Shown: positions 1 to 9,493 of the stretch, piece by piece
Numbering within the stretch: position 1 is the stretch's first letter
How the letters are laid out: each line of letters starts with the position of its first letter
DNA from: Pilaira anomala
Taxonomy: Eukaryota; Mucoromycota; Mucoromycetes; Mucorales; Mucoraceae
NCBI GenBank assembly: GCA_025716855.1
Contig: JAIXMQ010000159.1
Location: forward strand, 1-24,247
Direction of reading: 5' to 3'
Length of the DNA: 24,247 bases
Notes under the pieces: model-generated
Database searches by the model: none
What the model saw: the letters and a program-made list of their open reading frames with translations, nothing else
Told to the model about the DNA's origin: nothing
Translations under genes and position numbers: made by a program

Positions 1-438
1 TATAGAAAGAGGCTACACTCCTGTGTACCTTCCACCTTATTCACCTGAACTCAATCCCATCGAGATGTTTTGGAAAGTATTAAAAGATAAAGTTAGAAGA
101 ACTAAATTGACTGATGTGGAAACTCTTACTACAAGAGTTACAGAGGGGAGTTCGGATGTTCCTATTGAACACTTGCAAAATTTTATACAACATTCCATAA
201 ATGCTTTCTCTAAATGCTTAAATAAAGAACCCATGTAAACGTTTTGACTAAAATTTGGTTAATTTATTTTTAGAAAAAATGGTCATTTTATTTAAGAAAA
301 GCTGGGCAAACTAACTTCAAGAAAATGGGAAATTAGTCTGTTTTTTTTGGGCAATTTATGCTCACACAACCGTCCATTTTTTTTCAAAAAAGTGGGCGGA
401 GTTTTCAAAAAATCGGTAAATTGAGAGTGGAAGCACAG
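1..438 (+). mobile_element. Tc1-like transposon A, right part only
   Basis: This is the 3' part of a Tc1/mariner-type element; its left part lies outside the window. It carries the end of the transposase gene and then about 200 bp of non-coding DNA with T-run/TCAAAAAA blocks like those in the ends of element D. The right end is placed at 438 because the sequence there reads CAG followed by TA. Its reverse complement begins CTGTGCTTCCAC, similar to the CTGGGTTTCCCAC end of D. Independent support comes from the flank: right of 439 (TATTACTGGCT) the DNA matches the inside of elements B and C, which read TATCATTGGCT and TATTATTGGCT there. The element therefore appears to have entered a C-family element at a TA. 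Confidence 0.72.
2..238 (+). CDS. Tc1/mariner DDE transposase, C-terminal fragment
   Basis: This is the C-terminal 78 or so residues of a DDE_3-type transposase, open at the left window edge. The block YLPPYSPELNPIEMFW at 23-73 carries the third catalytic residue (E of NPIE) of the DDE triad and the W-containing motif that follows it in Tc1/mariner proteins. It aligns along its length with the end of the D transposase, where the matching block is YLPAYSPFLNPIEEFW. Both end about 60 residues later with a similar S-x-N/F-x-x-C-L pattern. No stop or frameshift is seen in the part present. The first two catalytic aspartates are outside the window, so activity cannot be judged. Confidence 0.85.
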   Translation: MERGYTPVYLPPYSPELNPIEMFWKVLKDKVRRTKLTDVETLTTRVTEGSSDVPIEHLQNFIQHSINAFSKCLNKEPM

Positions 439-719
439 TATTACTGGCTGGAGTTGCTCAGATATTGATTTCGTAATCCGAAATTGACTGGACATTGGGG
501 GGCTTGCCCTGCTATTAAGTTGATATTTCGTGAGAAAATTCTGAAATTTTTTTTTTTCAAAAATAAACTTTCCTATTCATAGATCTCTTTTAAATGCTTT
601 ATTTAATTGAAGTATGATTATTCCGGTTGATTTATTTTATTTTTTTGGTAGTGAATTCCCATTTTTTTAAAAAAAATTTCTTAGAGCTTAAAATATATGA
701 TTTAAAAATAGATGCACTG
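439..719. mobile_element. End fragment of a C-family DNA transposon (C')
   Basis: About 280 bp that match the right end of element B (3150-3409) and, inverted, the left end of element C (14012-14290). Shared landmarks are the phrase around GATATTGATTTCG, the CCCTGCTATTAAG block near 508, the TTTTTTGGTAGT block near 642, and the terminal repeat ending AGATGCACTG. It is followed by TA (720-721), the expected half of a TA target duplication. The other end is out of the window, beyond the inserted Tc1-like element A. Confidence 0.75.
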
Positions 720-721
720 TA

Positions 722-1610
722 AAGTCTTTTTTTTTTTTTTTTTTTTTTTACCTGTGACTAGTAATTAATATAAACATTTAAAAAGGATAGTTTTTTTTCA
801 AGTCTGCTTTTCTTTCTTTCTTTCTTTAATAACTTGGTAAATATAATAAAGTTAATAATATTGATTAAATAGGCACAAACAATACATGAATTCCCTTTCA
901 TATAATTAAATGGTAAACCGTAAGTAAGCTTTTCTCTCTGAATATATAATTAATAAACCTAATGACATTATCTTTTAGAAGTAAAAATAACAAAAGCATA
1001 GTCCCCTTTCTCTCATATTCTATTATTGTGCTCTTTGGTAAGTTTATTAATAATATAGTATAAACAAACAAACATTAATAAATATATATGTATAGAATTT
1101 TCATGGTTTATTTTCCCGGTATACCTGGTACTATATTGCTACTCCCATATTGCGAAGATGTGTATAAGGTAGGTGTTGTAATAAGCTCGAATTATTCGCG
1201 TATTCTATATTGCTTCTGATGCATTAGAGCAACGTTTCCCCTATGTAATATATACTTTCCCCATAGTATTATAATAATATACCCCCCTCCTATAATGTAC
1301 ATCTTATTTAAATAATTCCTGTCATTCAATAAATAAAAAAAAATTATATACAATATATTTTGAACCGTTTCATTTAAAAAGTTTTTTTATCAAATTCCTA
1401 ATCGTAAAATCCAAGCTAATATCAAAGCGTCCTAATGGCAAAATTTTTGAAGCGTCGCCGTAATTTTGATTGACAGCAATGACCCATCTCGGTCGTTTTA
1501 TTGTTTTCAGGTCACTCCCGATATAATAAATAGGTCATTTATTTTTTTTTGGGTAGTTGGGAGTGATCAAGCTGAGTTGAATTTTTGGGTAGTTTTATTT
1601 AATTTTAGGT
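722..1610. other. AT-rich intergenic stretch without a gene
   Basis: I see no credible coding region. It contains a run of about 22 T at 728-749, a short TTTC microsatellite near 811-832, and long A/T tracts. At 1489-1524 and 1585-1617 two imperfect direct copies of a phrase like GTTTTATT-n-TTTTCAGGTCACTC occur, with GGGAGTGATC between them as a partial inverted copy. They sit just beyond the point where the Helitron homology ends. Confidence 0.6.
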
Positions 1611-1619
1611 CACTCGAAA

Positions 1620-2787
1620 ATCCCCAGGTGGGAAGGATCTTTACCAAATCGACGGTCTCGCATTAAAAGCCTGGACTTTGCATAATCAGCAAGTGTCATT
1701 TTTGACAATGTACATCTTGATACACCACCATGTTGTTCTTTCAAGCCTTCGAGTTCAGGAGTAACACTAGACATTGAATAATGTCCTGTACAATTCGTAT
1801 ACAGAAAAGGGAATAGTAAAGCAAGTAATGAAGGGTGTCCGTAACGAACAGAAGAATTTTTTACGGCATCTGTACCAATAATTAAATCAGCAAAGTTGTG
1901 ACCAGCAGCTTCAGCATGAGAATTTTCAACCGGCATTAGCATATTGTTTCTGAATCATTCGTTGACACCAATATAATCTCTATTATGTTTAACATGATAA
2001 TTAACAAGACTATAAGTTAAGTTTTGAAGGCGATATCTAGCTAATAATGGATGAGTAGCTTGAAGAGCTGAATACGCATCTTTCACTTTTTGCTTATTAA
2101 CACCAGCAATGTCACCTTTTTGAAAGAATAAGCCTAGTACTCCACCATAAGCCATTTCGGCGTGTTCATAGTTATGATTAGTAAAAATATGTCCTTTCAC
2201 CTCATAGTGACCGATACGACCAGTTGAAAGTGTACCTTTTATTGTTATTTTGTCATTAACTTCAAAGGAGATAAAATAGAAAGTTCGCGATAATTTAATC
2301 CTTCGCGTAATGGCTGAACATCACCTAAAAAGAAAATGGTTATTTAAATAATTCTAGATTACTTATTTGATTTTGCTTTTACCTGGATAAACAAATTGAT
2401 CGCGCATCTTTTGAGAAGTAGCAGCCGCTTCTTCTTGACTAGCTGTAGCTCTACGAGTGCTGTTTCTTATATCGCTTGATGTGCCTTTTTTTTTAAATGG
2501 AAAGCACAAACCATATACTTGCCATCAGCATGTACAATAGGATTTATATTATTCCAGGAGTCACAAATAATCCATTCTTGGGTTAAAGACCTGTAGTGCT
2601 GTTCTTCAGGATAAAGCACTCGCATACAAAGAGTACAATGACCGTTGGCTATTTCATTGTTGAATGCTCTGAAAGTTCTAACATCAGCCTTTTGGTCTTC
2701 AGTGAGCCTCAAATGACTTCTGACTTGACGATTTCTTCCCGTTGGAGCAGTTACATTACAGTAGCGAAAGATATCAGTTTTAATTAA
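1620..2787 (-). pseudogene. Helitron replication/helicase protein, N-terminal relic
   Basis: Decayed remains of the region that begins a Helitron RepHel protein. Reading on the minus strand: a Cys-containing segment (CTLCMRVLYPEE, near 2610-2645); a 57-nt GT-AG intron at 2326-2382; then the Helitron-like N-terminal domain with GGVLGLFFQKG (about 2110-2145), KDAYSALQATHPLLARYRLQ, ADLIIGTDAVKNSSVRYGHP, and LADYAKSRLLMRDRRFGKDP (about 1635-1695). These are typical of fungal Helitron_like_N domains. Breaks: a frame change near 2470-2480; another near 2255 within GACAAAATAACA; and an in-frame TGA at 1955-1957, one C-to-T step from CGA (Arg). Homology stops near 1630, before the HUH nuclease motif and helicase, so this is a truncated non-functional copy. 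The upstream boundary is unclear because element B lies beside it. Confidence 0.8.
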
Positions 2788-2815
2788 TAATTTGGTAGTT
2801 AATTTATTTCTTGAA

Positions 2816-3409
2816 CAGTGCATCTATTCTTAAATCGAATTTTTTTAAAAAACGGACATTCCCAATTTTTGGGTTTAAACTCAGTTTTTATATAAAAAAG
2901 TTACTCATATAGGAAGTTCTCACAGCTTTTGATAATTTAAACCAATAAATCACATTTAAATTTTTTGTGTGAACTCATATAATGTGAGTAAATATTTTTT
3001 TATTGAATCAAAAGAAGTTAATCATGTGATTTTAAGATTTAAAGAACTTCTTCAATTCCAGTTTTGTAGATATCTATATCTGAATCCTCTTCCTGTAACA
3101 TTTAAAAATTGGTGTAACCACATACTGCAATATCATTGGCTGTTACAGCTCTGATTTGAATTTTGGCTGTCAAAATAGCCGGACATTTTCGAGTTGGCCC
3201 TGCTATTAAGTAGATATTTTATCAACTTATTTTGAAATTTTTTGTTATCAAAATTAAATTTCTATTTTCATACATCTCTTTAACAAGTTTAATTTAAAAG
3301 ATCAATGTTCATTCTAAATGATTAAATTACTTTTTTGGTAGTAAATTTACAGTTTTATAAAAAAAAGTAGCTAGGGCTAAAAAATTTCGATTTAAGAATA
3401 GATGCACTG
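2816..3409. mobile_element. Non-autonomous element B (C family, MITE-like)
   Basis: A 594-bp element with terminal inverted repeats that start CAGTGCATCTATTCTTAAAT at both ends (about 25 bp). Its left 75 bp match the right end of element C, and its right 260 bp match the left end of C in inverted form, so it is an internally deleted relative lying opposite to C. No coding capacity was seen. The flanking dinucleotide is AA on both sides (2814-2815 and 3410-3411), not the TA found beside C. It lies at the upstream edge of the Helitron relic. Confidence 0.85.
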
Positions 3410-3714
3410 AATAATGTTGAAAAAGTTTCAGCCATTTTTGTTGAATTTATAGCTATTTTTTTTATTATGCAACGTTTCATTCATTAACATTTTTGTCAAT
3501 AACAACCGTTATGTGGTATACATATGAATGTTATTACTTTTCTTTTTGTAGATTATTTTTTTCTATTCAACACACTGACAATGTGGGAATGTAATACACA
3601 GTAACGCCTTGTACAACATCACACTGATATAAAGTATTTGGAAAATTCGATTTTGAACACTTCTTTGTTTAACATTAAACTTTTTATTTTTGCGAACACT
3701 CTAATATACTTACT
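3410..3714. other. AT-rich upstream region of the next gene fragment
   Basis: No gene is seen. The sequence is AT-rich with several T runs, and it leads into the ATG at 3715. A promoter for that gene fragment would lie here, but no specific site can be named. Confidence 0.45.
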
Positions 3715-3888
3715 ATGAACTCTGACTCGTGCCATATCACAGGCAATGTGATCGTTACTGTGAACGCTCGCTCAATTAGGGCAGAAGTTCGTGCTTCAGA
3801 TTCAGGTGTGAATCTCAAGATTTATGCTGTGGGTCTTCAAGTCATTTACTATCTTGTGCGATTTGGTTTATCTGGATCAGTTCACAAT
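3715..3888 (+). pseudogene. 5' fragment of an unidentified gene, cut by element F
   Basis: An ATG at 3715 opens 58 codons in a stretch clearly less AT-rich than its surroundings. I do not recognise the protein; the visible part is rich in V, S and R and contains the phrase GLQVIYYLVRFGLSGSVHN. Removing element F and one copy of its AAT duplication joins the frame to 7376-7396 (ITGKGVY), after which fold-back element G1 begins. The gene was therefore hit twice. The base composition, and the fact that the frame stays open across the repaired F junction, argue that it is a true coding start. It could be a host gene or part of another, unrecognised mobile element. The 3' part is not adjacent; the gene fragment at 23825 is a possible but unproven partner. 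Confidence 0.5.
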
Positions 3889-4217
3889 GGGTGCGCTCAA
3901 GATGCTTTCGAAAATCTTTCAAACTCCTAGAATGGTTAAAATATCCTAAGCTAAATTTGGAGACACGTCCAAATAAGTAGATATAAGCCACAAAAGTTTT
4001 TGAAAGGCCTTATACTTCGACAATCCTGAAAAAAGAAATCATAAACTGCCCGTTACACACAAAAATGCACTAAAATCTGAGATATACAAAATATGATGTC
4101 AATTCAGGAACAATTTATTATAAATATTGGACATGAAAAACAATTGACATATTTTTTTTTATTAATAAAGTACTGCCTTTTTTTTAATACAATCTACATT
4201 TTCTCTTACCTCAAAAC

Positions 4218-5349
4218 AATGTCTCAACCTTCCAGAAATTTCCAATTCGTAGCTGATCAGCATTCGGCTCATTATTCTAACTGTAGAAATGATCAAAACA
4301 GAAGTAGTACCACACCTGCTCCTTCTCGAGAAGACTCTTCTCCCATGCCTGGTTCTTCTTTGGATACTTCTTCCGTGGGTCATTCTTCTCTGGGTACTTC
4401 TTCTTTGGGTAATCGTTCGAGCTCAAGTAATGGCAACGTCAGATGAAATGATAAAATAACATGGATTTTCTTGCAGATCATGTTAGGTATCAACGACCCT
4501 TTGGCCAATGCTACTGATACTTTCGTAAAAGAAAGAATTTGGGACCAAGCATTGGTATGTTTCCGGGAACAGCTTGTAATCAACTACAATGGCATTACCG
4601 CTGAAATAACAAGATTTTTGGATTCAAGATTCGATGTAAAAAACATGTAAGACTATTGGAATAAATTGAAAATGAAATACAGAGATCTGAAAACAGAAAA
4701 TGGGATGACCGGAATTGGTGGTGTCAATCCAAATATTATTTGGCCATTTTATGATGAGGTTGGTCAGATCTTGGCTAATTATCGTACCATACACCCCCGG
4801 ATAGTGATGGGTACTGACATCAATGGTGAAGGGCCTACGGTGGTGACAGCAAACTCATATACCGAACCACATGTTAGAGAAGGTATGAGTTACGAAGACA
4901 AGGAGAGGCTGGTCGAGGAAAACGCAAGACAACGAGGTGTGGTCCATATGTCAAGTCGTCAAATCCAAGAAAAAATACTGGCACCTGCACGTCGCTATGC
5001 AAGACTTCATAGTGCTGATTCCCAAAGAACTTCAAGTAATTCTTAGAATTATGTTTCTGGAGCCGGGCGCCGTACAAGAAGATGTGCCGAAAGAGAGGAT
5101 GGACAAGACAGTCGCAATAGTAATGATAGTAACAATTTTGATGGAATTGGCACTCCATATGATATCCGTTCATTGATTAATGATGCGATTACTAGAGGTA
5201 GTCGAAACATGAAAGAGAACATTGATTACAATCATCAATTGTTAATGTAACGTCTTGATAGAATTAGCTAGATTCTTGATCATCAGAGAAGATTAGACCG
5301 AGAAGAGAGAGAAAATGTTTTTAGGAATAGAAACAATTCACGCTCTTAA
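4218..5349 (+). pseudogene. PIF/Harbinger accessory Myb/MADF-like DNA-binding protein, with stops
   Basis: Probable start ATG at 4218, followed by a Ser/Thr-rich low-complexity leader. A short intron (best fit 4437-4475, donor GTCAGA, acceptor TTCTTGCAG) leads to a Myb/SANT- or MADF-like domain with spaced Trp and basic residues: RIWDQAL, DYWNKLKMKYRDLK and IIWPFYDEVGQIL (about 4530-4770). Then comes a polar tail with RRTRRCAERE and a Gln/Arg-rich predicted coiled coil (about 5230-5330). The frame is open from about 4476 to the terminal TAA at 5347-5349 except for four in-frame stops: TAA 4648, TAG 5044, TAA 5248 and TAG 5269. Each is one C-to-T step from a Gln codon, and there is no frameshift. 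In this superfamily the partner protein helps the transposase bind the ends and enter the nucleus. It lies tail to tail with the transposase gene. Confidence 0.72.
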
Positions 5350-5625
5350 TACTTTTTAAACTTACCTTTTTTTTTTACATAAACAATATATAACAATTTC
5401 TTCATCCCATAAGCTTTTTTAACTCGTGCAATAAGTGTATTTAAGAATGTAAATCACAAAAAATCTAAATAAAAAAAAAGGGTTATTACTAATAATTACC
5501 ATCTTCACAATCTTCATCATCTTCTTCCATTCTTTTTTATGGCTCTCCCACAACCATCTCATTTTTCTTTGTCTTAATACAACAGCTTCATCCCTTGATT
5601 TTCTTAGCTGTGTATTTCTTGCCCT

Positions 5626-6237
5626 TCATCCTACAGTAAATACACTCAAGTTATCTAATCCGATTAACTCACTGGATTCGATATGTTCTTCTTCAGATGT
5701 TGTTCTGCTATTGATTTGAATGAATTCATCGAAGTTTCGGGTATCAGGGAATTTTTTAGTGTCGTTTAGATTGATACAAATGTTGTGTAAGCAACAACAG
5801 GCATGAGTGGTTTTAACAATTCTTTGAATATCTAACTGGTAAAGATGTTTCCAGAGGAATCTCCATCTTGCGGTTAATAATCCAAAAGAATGTTCAACTT
5901 TCTGTCGTGTTCTTGAATGCACAAGATTGTAATATGTTTGTTCAGGGGAGTTTACTTGATCTTCCTTAAACGGGACCCAAAGATTCTTCAAAAGAGGAAA
6001 AGCTGAATCTTCATTGAAATAAATGTTATATTTCCGTTTTATTTTTTTTTTTTACCTGCAATGATGACAGTTCCGGCTGGACAGATCTCTTTAGGGTTGA
6101 ATATCAATGGCTTGCAAATCTTACTGTTAGAAAATGCACGGGCATCATGTGTTCTTCCTAAATAATATATAATTATAACATATTTTAGCTCAAGTCTCAT
6201 ACAGAGATAATTATTCACATGTTGCTCTTTTTGTCTC

Positions 6238-6271
<34 letters not shown>

Positions 6272-7109
6272 TGTCTCTCCAATTTGAACGAATAAGTATC
6301 TTCCTGCATAATCACAAACTGCGAGCATGTTCAAGGAATCATGGTTTTTTCTATCGATGTAATCGTTTCCTCTGATACTAGGTTTCTGGATAACGAAATT
6401 CTTTCCATCCATAGCTTCAATCACGTTATCAAGACGTTCGTTGTCACCCAAATTCTTGAAGCCATTTGCAATTTCAAGAGCACGTACGGGTCGTTGTATG
6501 GCCATGAAATTATGCTAGCACTGATTCTAAACATAAAATCGACAAATCGGTTGGTAACATTGTTGTAAGAACCAGCGGAAACACCCAAATTAACCTCTGC
6601 AATTCGAAATCCAAAGTGTGTGTTTGCGAATCTCCAAAGAACCAAAGCGATTTGAATTTCTACAGGGATTCCATCTCTCAATTGAGTTCCTGCATACTCA
6701 GGTGCTTCGGTTGCCCTTTCAACAAGCCAGTTGAATGTAGATACGCTAACCCTATAATGGGTCTTGAATAGCTTCTCGTCAGTTTTCAAGAAGGGATGCT
6801 TTTGAGTCCAATATTGTTCGGTAAAATCCAAACGATCGTGTTTACGACGAACTTCTCTAAACATTCTTGGTGATGAATTCGTATAATTTCATGCAGCATA
6901 GAGATTGAAAATCTCATCAGACTGCTGTTGTCTTCGTTAATCATTTCCAAAAAAAATTCTTCGAAATCTGCATCATCGGCTATCAAAAGCTCTTCAAGAA
7001 GGTATTGTCTTCTTTTCTGCTGTTGTTCAAGGAGGTCAAAGTACTCATCATCATAGGATCTACTGTCGTTATCTTCAGTATAGTTTTCAGTATATTTTTG
7101 GTTGTTCAT
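5626..7109 (-). pseudogene. PIF/Harbinger DDE transposase (DDE_Tnp_4), frameshifted
   Basis: Start ATG at 7109, stop TGA at 5626. Exons: 7109-6271, 6157-6056 and 6008-5626, with two GT-AG introns; the first contains a run of about 28 T on the plus strand. The N-terminal part is acidic. A helix-turn-helix-like stretch (STFNWLVERA) precedes the DDE domain. Catalytic candidates: D in EAMDGKNF (about 6400), D in THDARAF (spanning the start of exon 2) and E in VEHSFGLLTARWRF (about 5870-5900), the family's HxFG-type motif. Two one-base frameshifts break it, near 6864-6870 (between IRIHHQ and FREVRRK) and near 6481-6493 (between ISWPYNDP and the ALEIANGF segment). All three acidic residues survive, so the loss looks fairly recent. 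The gene is convergent with the Myb/MADF-like gene. Confidence 0.85.
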
Positions 7110-7396
7110 TTTATGTACTATAGTAATGTAAAGTAAAGAGGAAAAGGGAAAAAGTAACCATCAAAATGACATCAAAATAATGCAAATCTGACCTAGATTA
7201 TAAATTGAGTTTTATTTTAAGTTACAAAATTTCAAAATTACATCATTTTCTCTAGTCATTTTAGATATGACTTCGGAGAAATGTTTATCCATTTTCAATC
7301 TGAGTTTCTGCCCAAAAAAAGACAACTACAAATTTGGTCAAAAAAATTTTCGAAAGCATCTTGAGCGCACCCAATATCACTGGTAAAGGGGTCTAT

Positions 7397-7667
7397 GTAC
7401 ATCTGTGGCCGGCCAAACATAGGTGTTCCCAAAAAGGAAATGAAGGAGTTTAAAATCCAAAAAATAAAAACTCCGGTAAAGCGCCGATTCAAAACCCGAA
7501 GTTTTCAAACACCGAAATTTCCTAAAAGGGTAATTTTCAAAAGCGTCAAAATTACCTTTTTAGGAAGTCGGTGTTTGAAATGTCGGAGTTTTTATCTGAG
7601 TTTGAACATCGGAGTTTTAATCTGGGTTTGTAATCAGCTTGGTGTTAGGCTTCACGAGATATGAGAC
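7397..7667. repeat. Fold-back element G1
   Basis: A palindromic repeat of about 271 bp. The left end reads GTACATCTGTGGCCGGCC, followed by AAACATAGGTGTTCCC. The centre at 7521-7565 is a strong hairpin (CCTAAAAGGGTAATTTT against AAAATTACCTTTTTAGG). The right arm repeats the left arm in inverted, eroded form (blocks like TCGGTGTTTGAAA and CGGAGTTTTTA) and ends near CACGAGATATGAGAC, a degraded version of the left terminus. The left arm and centre match 23593-23761 in inverted orientation. No coding capacity. It begins seven codons after the repaired PIF insertion site in the gene fragment. Confidence 0.75.
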
Positions 7668-7790
7668 TTTTAGCATACCGGAAAGGAACTTATAAGTCAT
7701 ACCAAATATTATACATACATTTCGTAATTATTTAAAAGTATTAATGATATTTAAATTAAATTTATTACTTTTAAAGCTTTTATTTTTATT

Positions 7791-9493
7791 TTAATCTTGA
7801 TTGTCACCAGAACTGTCAGTATCATACTCAGAATCAGATATCTCACTCGAATCGTTATCAGCTAAATCCGTGTCAGTTAAATCTTCTGTTCTTGAGTTTT
7901 CAATATCATCTGGTTGAAGAAGATCCTCCGTAAACTTGGGGGGTTTATAACAGTATTAGAGTAACTGACTTCTCTTAAAGTTTTGATCAAACCACCCCAT
8001 ATATCTTGACAGTGCTTACGACGCCACAGAAACTCTACAAGATGCCAAGGCATGCTTCTCTTGGTTCTATTTCTTGCTGAAATATTGAGCTTAACACCGT
8101 TCCAAGTGCCTAATTCAAAAACGATAAAGCTTTAGTAAAATGTAATTAAAGATGGGTTTACTTATTAATTACCTTCAATAGTATTAGTATGTATACCATC
8201 AATACTAAAACCAATAGAATGGTTAACAGTTCTATGCTCAAATTGCAAATCAAGTTCATCTAATCCATTATAAGAAGCCCAGCAATCGGTATGAATGATT
8301 GAACCTGACTTTACAAATCTCGAAATTACTCTTTCGAGCACAGTTCTGTTCCTTCTCTCAACTGTAACGAGAAACACCTTTCTCTCAGGTGTTCTCTCAA
8401 CACCGTCCACATAATGACCCCTGTGATACTTACGTTTACCGAACTTTGACTCATCTATTTCGACAACTACACCCGGACCTCCTAAATGATTAAATGAATT
8501 AGTTAAATGTTATGACGTATAATGATGTAAACAGTTACCTATCATCAAATCCTCTTCCTCTTATAAAATTTGTTGCAAACCATTCAAAACTGAACGAGCC
8601 GAGCGCTGAGAAATCTTGTATTTCTTGGCAATTTGCGTTCTTTTAGTATAGTGAGCCCATTCATAAAGTACTGCCAATACTACCTCCGGACCAAGACTTC
8701 TGTTGTAAAAAAAAGATTCTCTAGTCTCGGCCAAGCGTGACCCTAAGCAGCACTTCGACCCATCTGGTCTTTTCAATCCATTACATCTCCATCCGGGATT
8801 TCTGTTTCTCTCAGTGTCCTCGTAATACATCTGGGAACCACCACGACAGTAGAAAATAGTGTCCATACCGCTATAGATACCATTCGCACGAAGATAACTA
8901 TATGAAAGAGAGTGAGATATGATAAATTAACTATATTATGCAATGAATTACTTTCTTGCTTCTTCAGAATCGGGTGCAATTGAACCATAAAATTCAAATG
9001 GTGTGGGCATAGTATTAACAACATTTTCAGGATTCTCAACAGACATCTCATTAATTTGATCTTCAGTAGCTTCATTATTAATAGTTTCATTCACCGTGTT
9101 TACAGTATCTACAACTGGAACTACAATATCATCATTTAAACTATTTGCATTGGCAGCATTTTCTACGGTTATTGATTCATCCATTGGCTGTTGGTAAGGA
9201 ATAATTTCATAAATTACGGTTTCAGAAGCAACAGAGGAAGAAGTAAATGGCACAGTGTTTGCGGGTACATATAAAATTGGATTGAAAACATAAGGAGCAG
9301 CAGCGATTGGTTCCACGGTAATATATGATGAGTCAATACTTGAAGTTACATTGGTTTCAGTAGCAAAATGATCATAAAAAATTGGTCCAAAAGTTGCAGT
9401 AAGTGATTCAGTAATATTATATTGGTTATCCGCATCTTCATCATCAGATATTAAATCAATAACATCAGAAGAAAAAATTTCAATAACATCCAT
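7791..9493 (-). pseudogene. ISXO2/IS1595 (Merlin-like) transposase I
   Basis: Four exons: 9493-8952, 8897-8539, 8481-8173 and 8109-7791; introns are GT-AG, 54 to 63 nt. Exon 1 encodes about 180 residues of acidic, Asn/Thr/Val-rich, probably disordered sequence not found in bacterial members. Exon 2 has a Cys-containing segment (FYCRGG, WRCNG, KCCLGSRL) and an HTH (IAKKYKISQRSARSVLNGL). Exon 3 has VEIDESKFGKRKYHRG (first catalytic D), HTDCWASYNG (second D), then VNHS; TNTIEGTW across the exon 3/4 join supplies the catalytic E. The tail is acidic and Ser-rich. Breaks: in-frame TAA at 8561-8563 (one step from CAA), a frameshift in the G6 run at 7938-7943 (C6 in the coding strand), and an 18-bp in-frame gap near 8400 relative to gene J, removing the residues between VDGV and ER. 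Terminal repeats were not found. Confidence 0.85.

Larger units (their letters stand above)
3889..7372. mobile_element. PIF/Harbinger-type transposon F
   Basis: A complete 3484-bp element. Its terminal inverted repeats are identical for 27 bp and begin GGGTGCGCTCAAGATGCT; they lie at 3889-3915 and 7346-7372. It is flanked by the 3-bp direct duplication AAT (3886-3888 and 7373-7375). The 3-bp duplication, a DDE_Tnp_4-type transposase and a second Myb/MADF-like gene in convergent orientation are the standard make-up of PIF/Harbinger elements, although TWA rather than AAT is the usual target. Both genes are broken, so the copy is inactive, but the ends would still be recognisable to an active transposase of the family. 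Confidence 0.9.

Noticed and set aside
2969..3154. 61-codon open frame inside element B
   Set aside because: B is an internally deleted element, the frame has no domain, and its sequence is AT-rich non-coding DNA.
4648..5349. Reassigned genetic code (UAA/UAG as Gln)
   Set aside because: The intact D transposase and several other genes end at TAA or TAG with no coding beyond, and the same elements also carry frameshifts, so decay is simpler.
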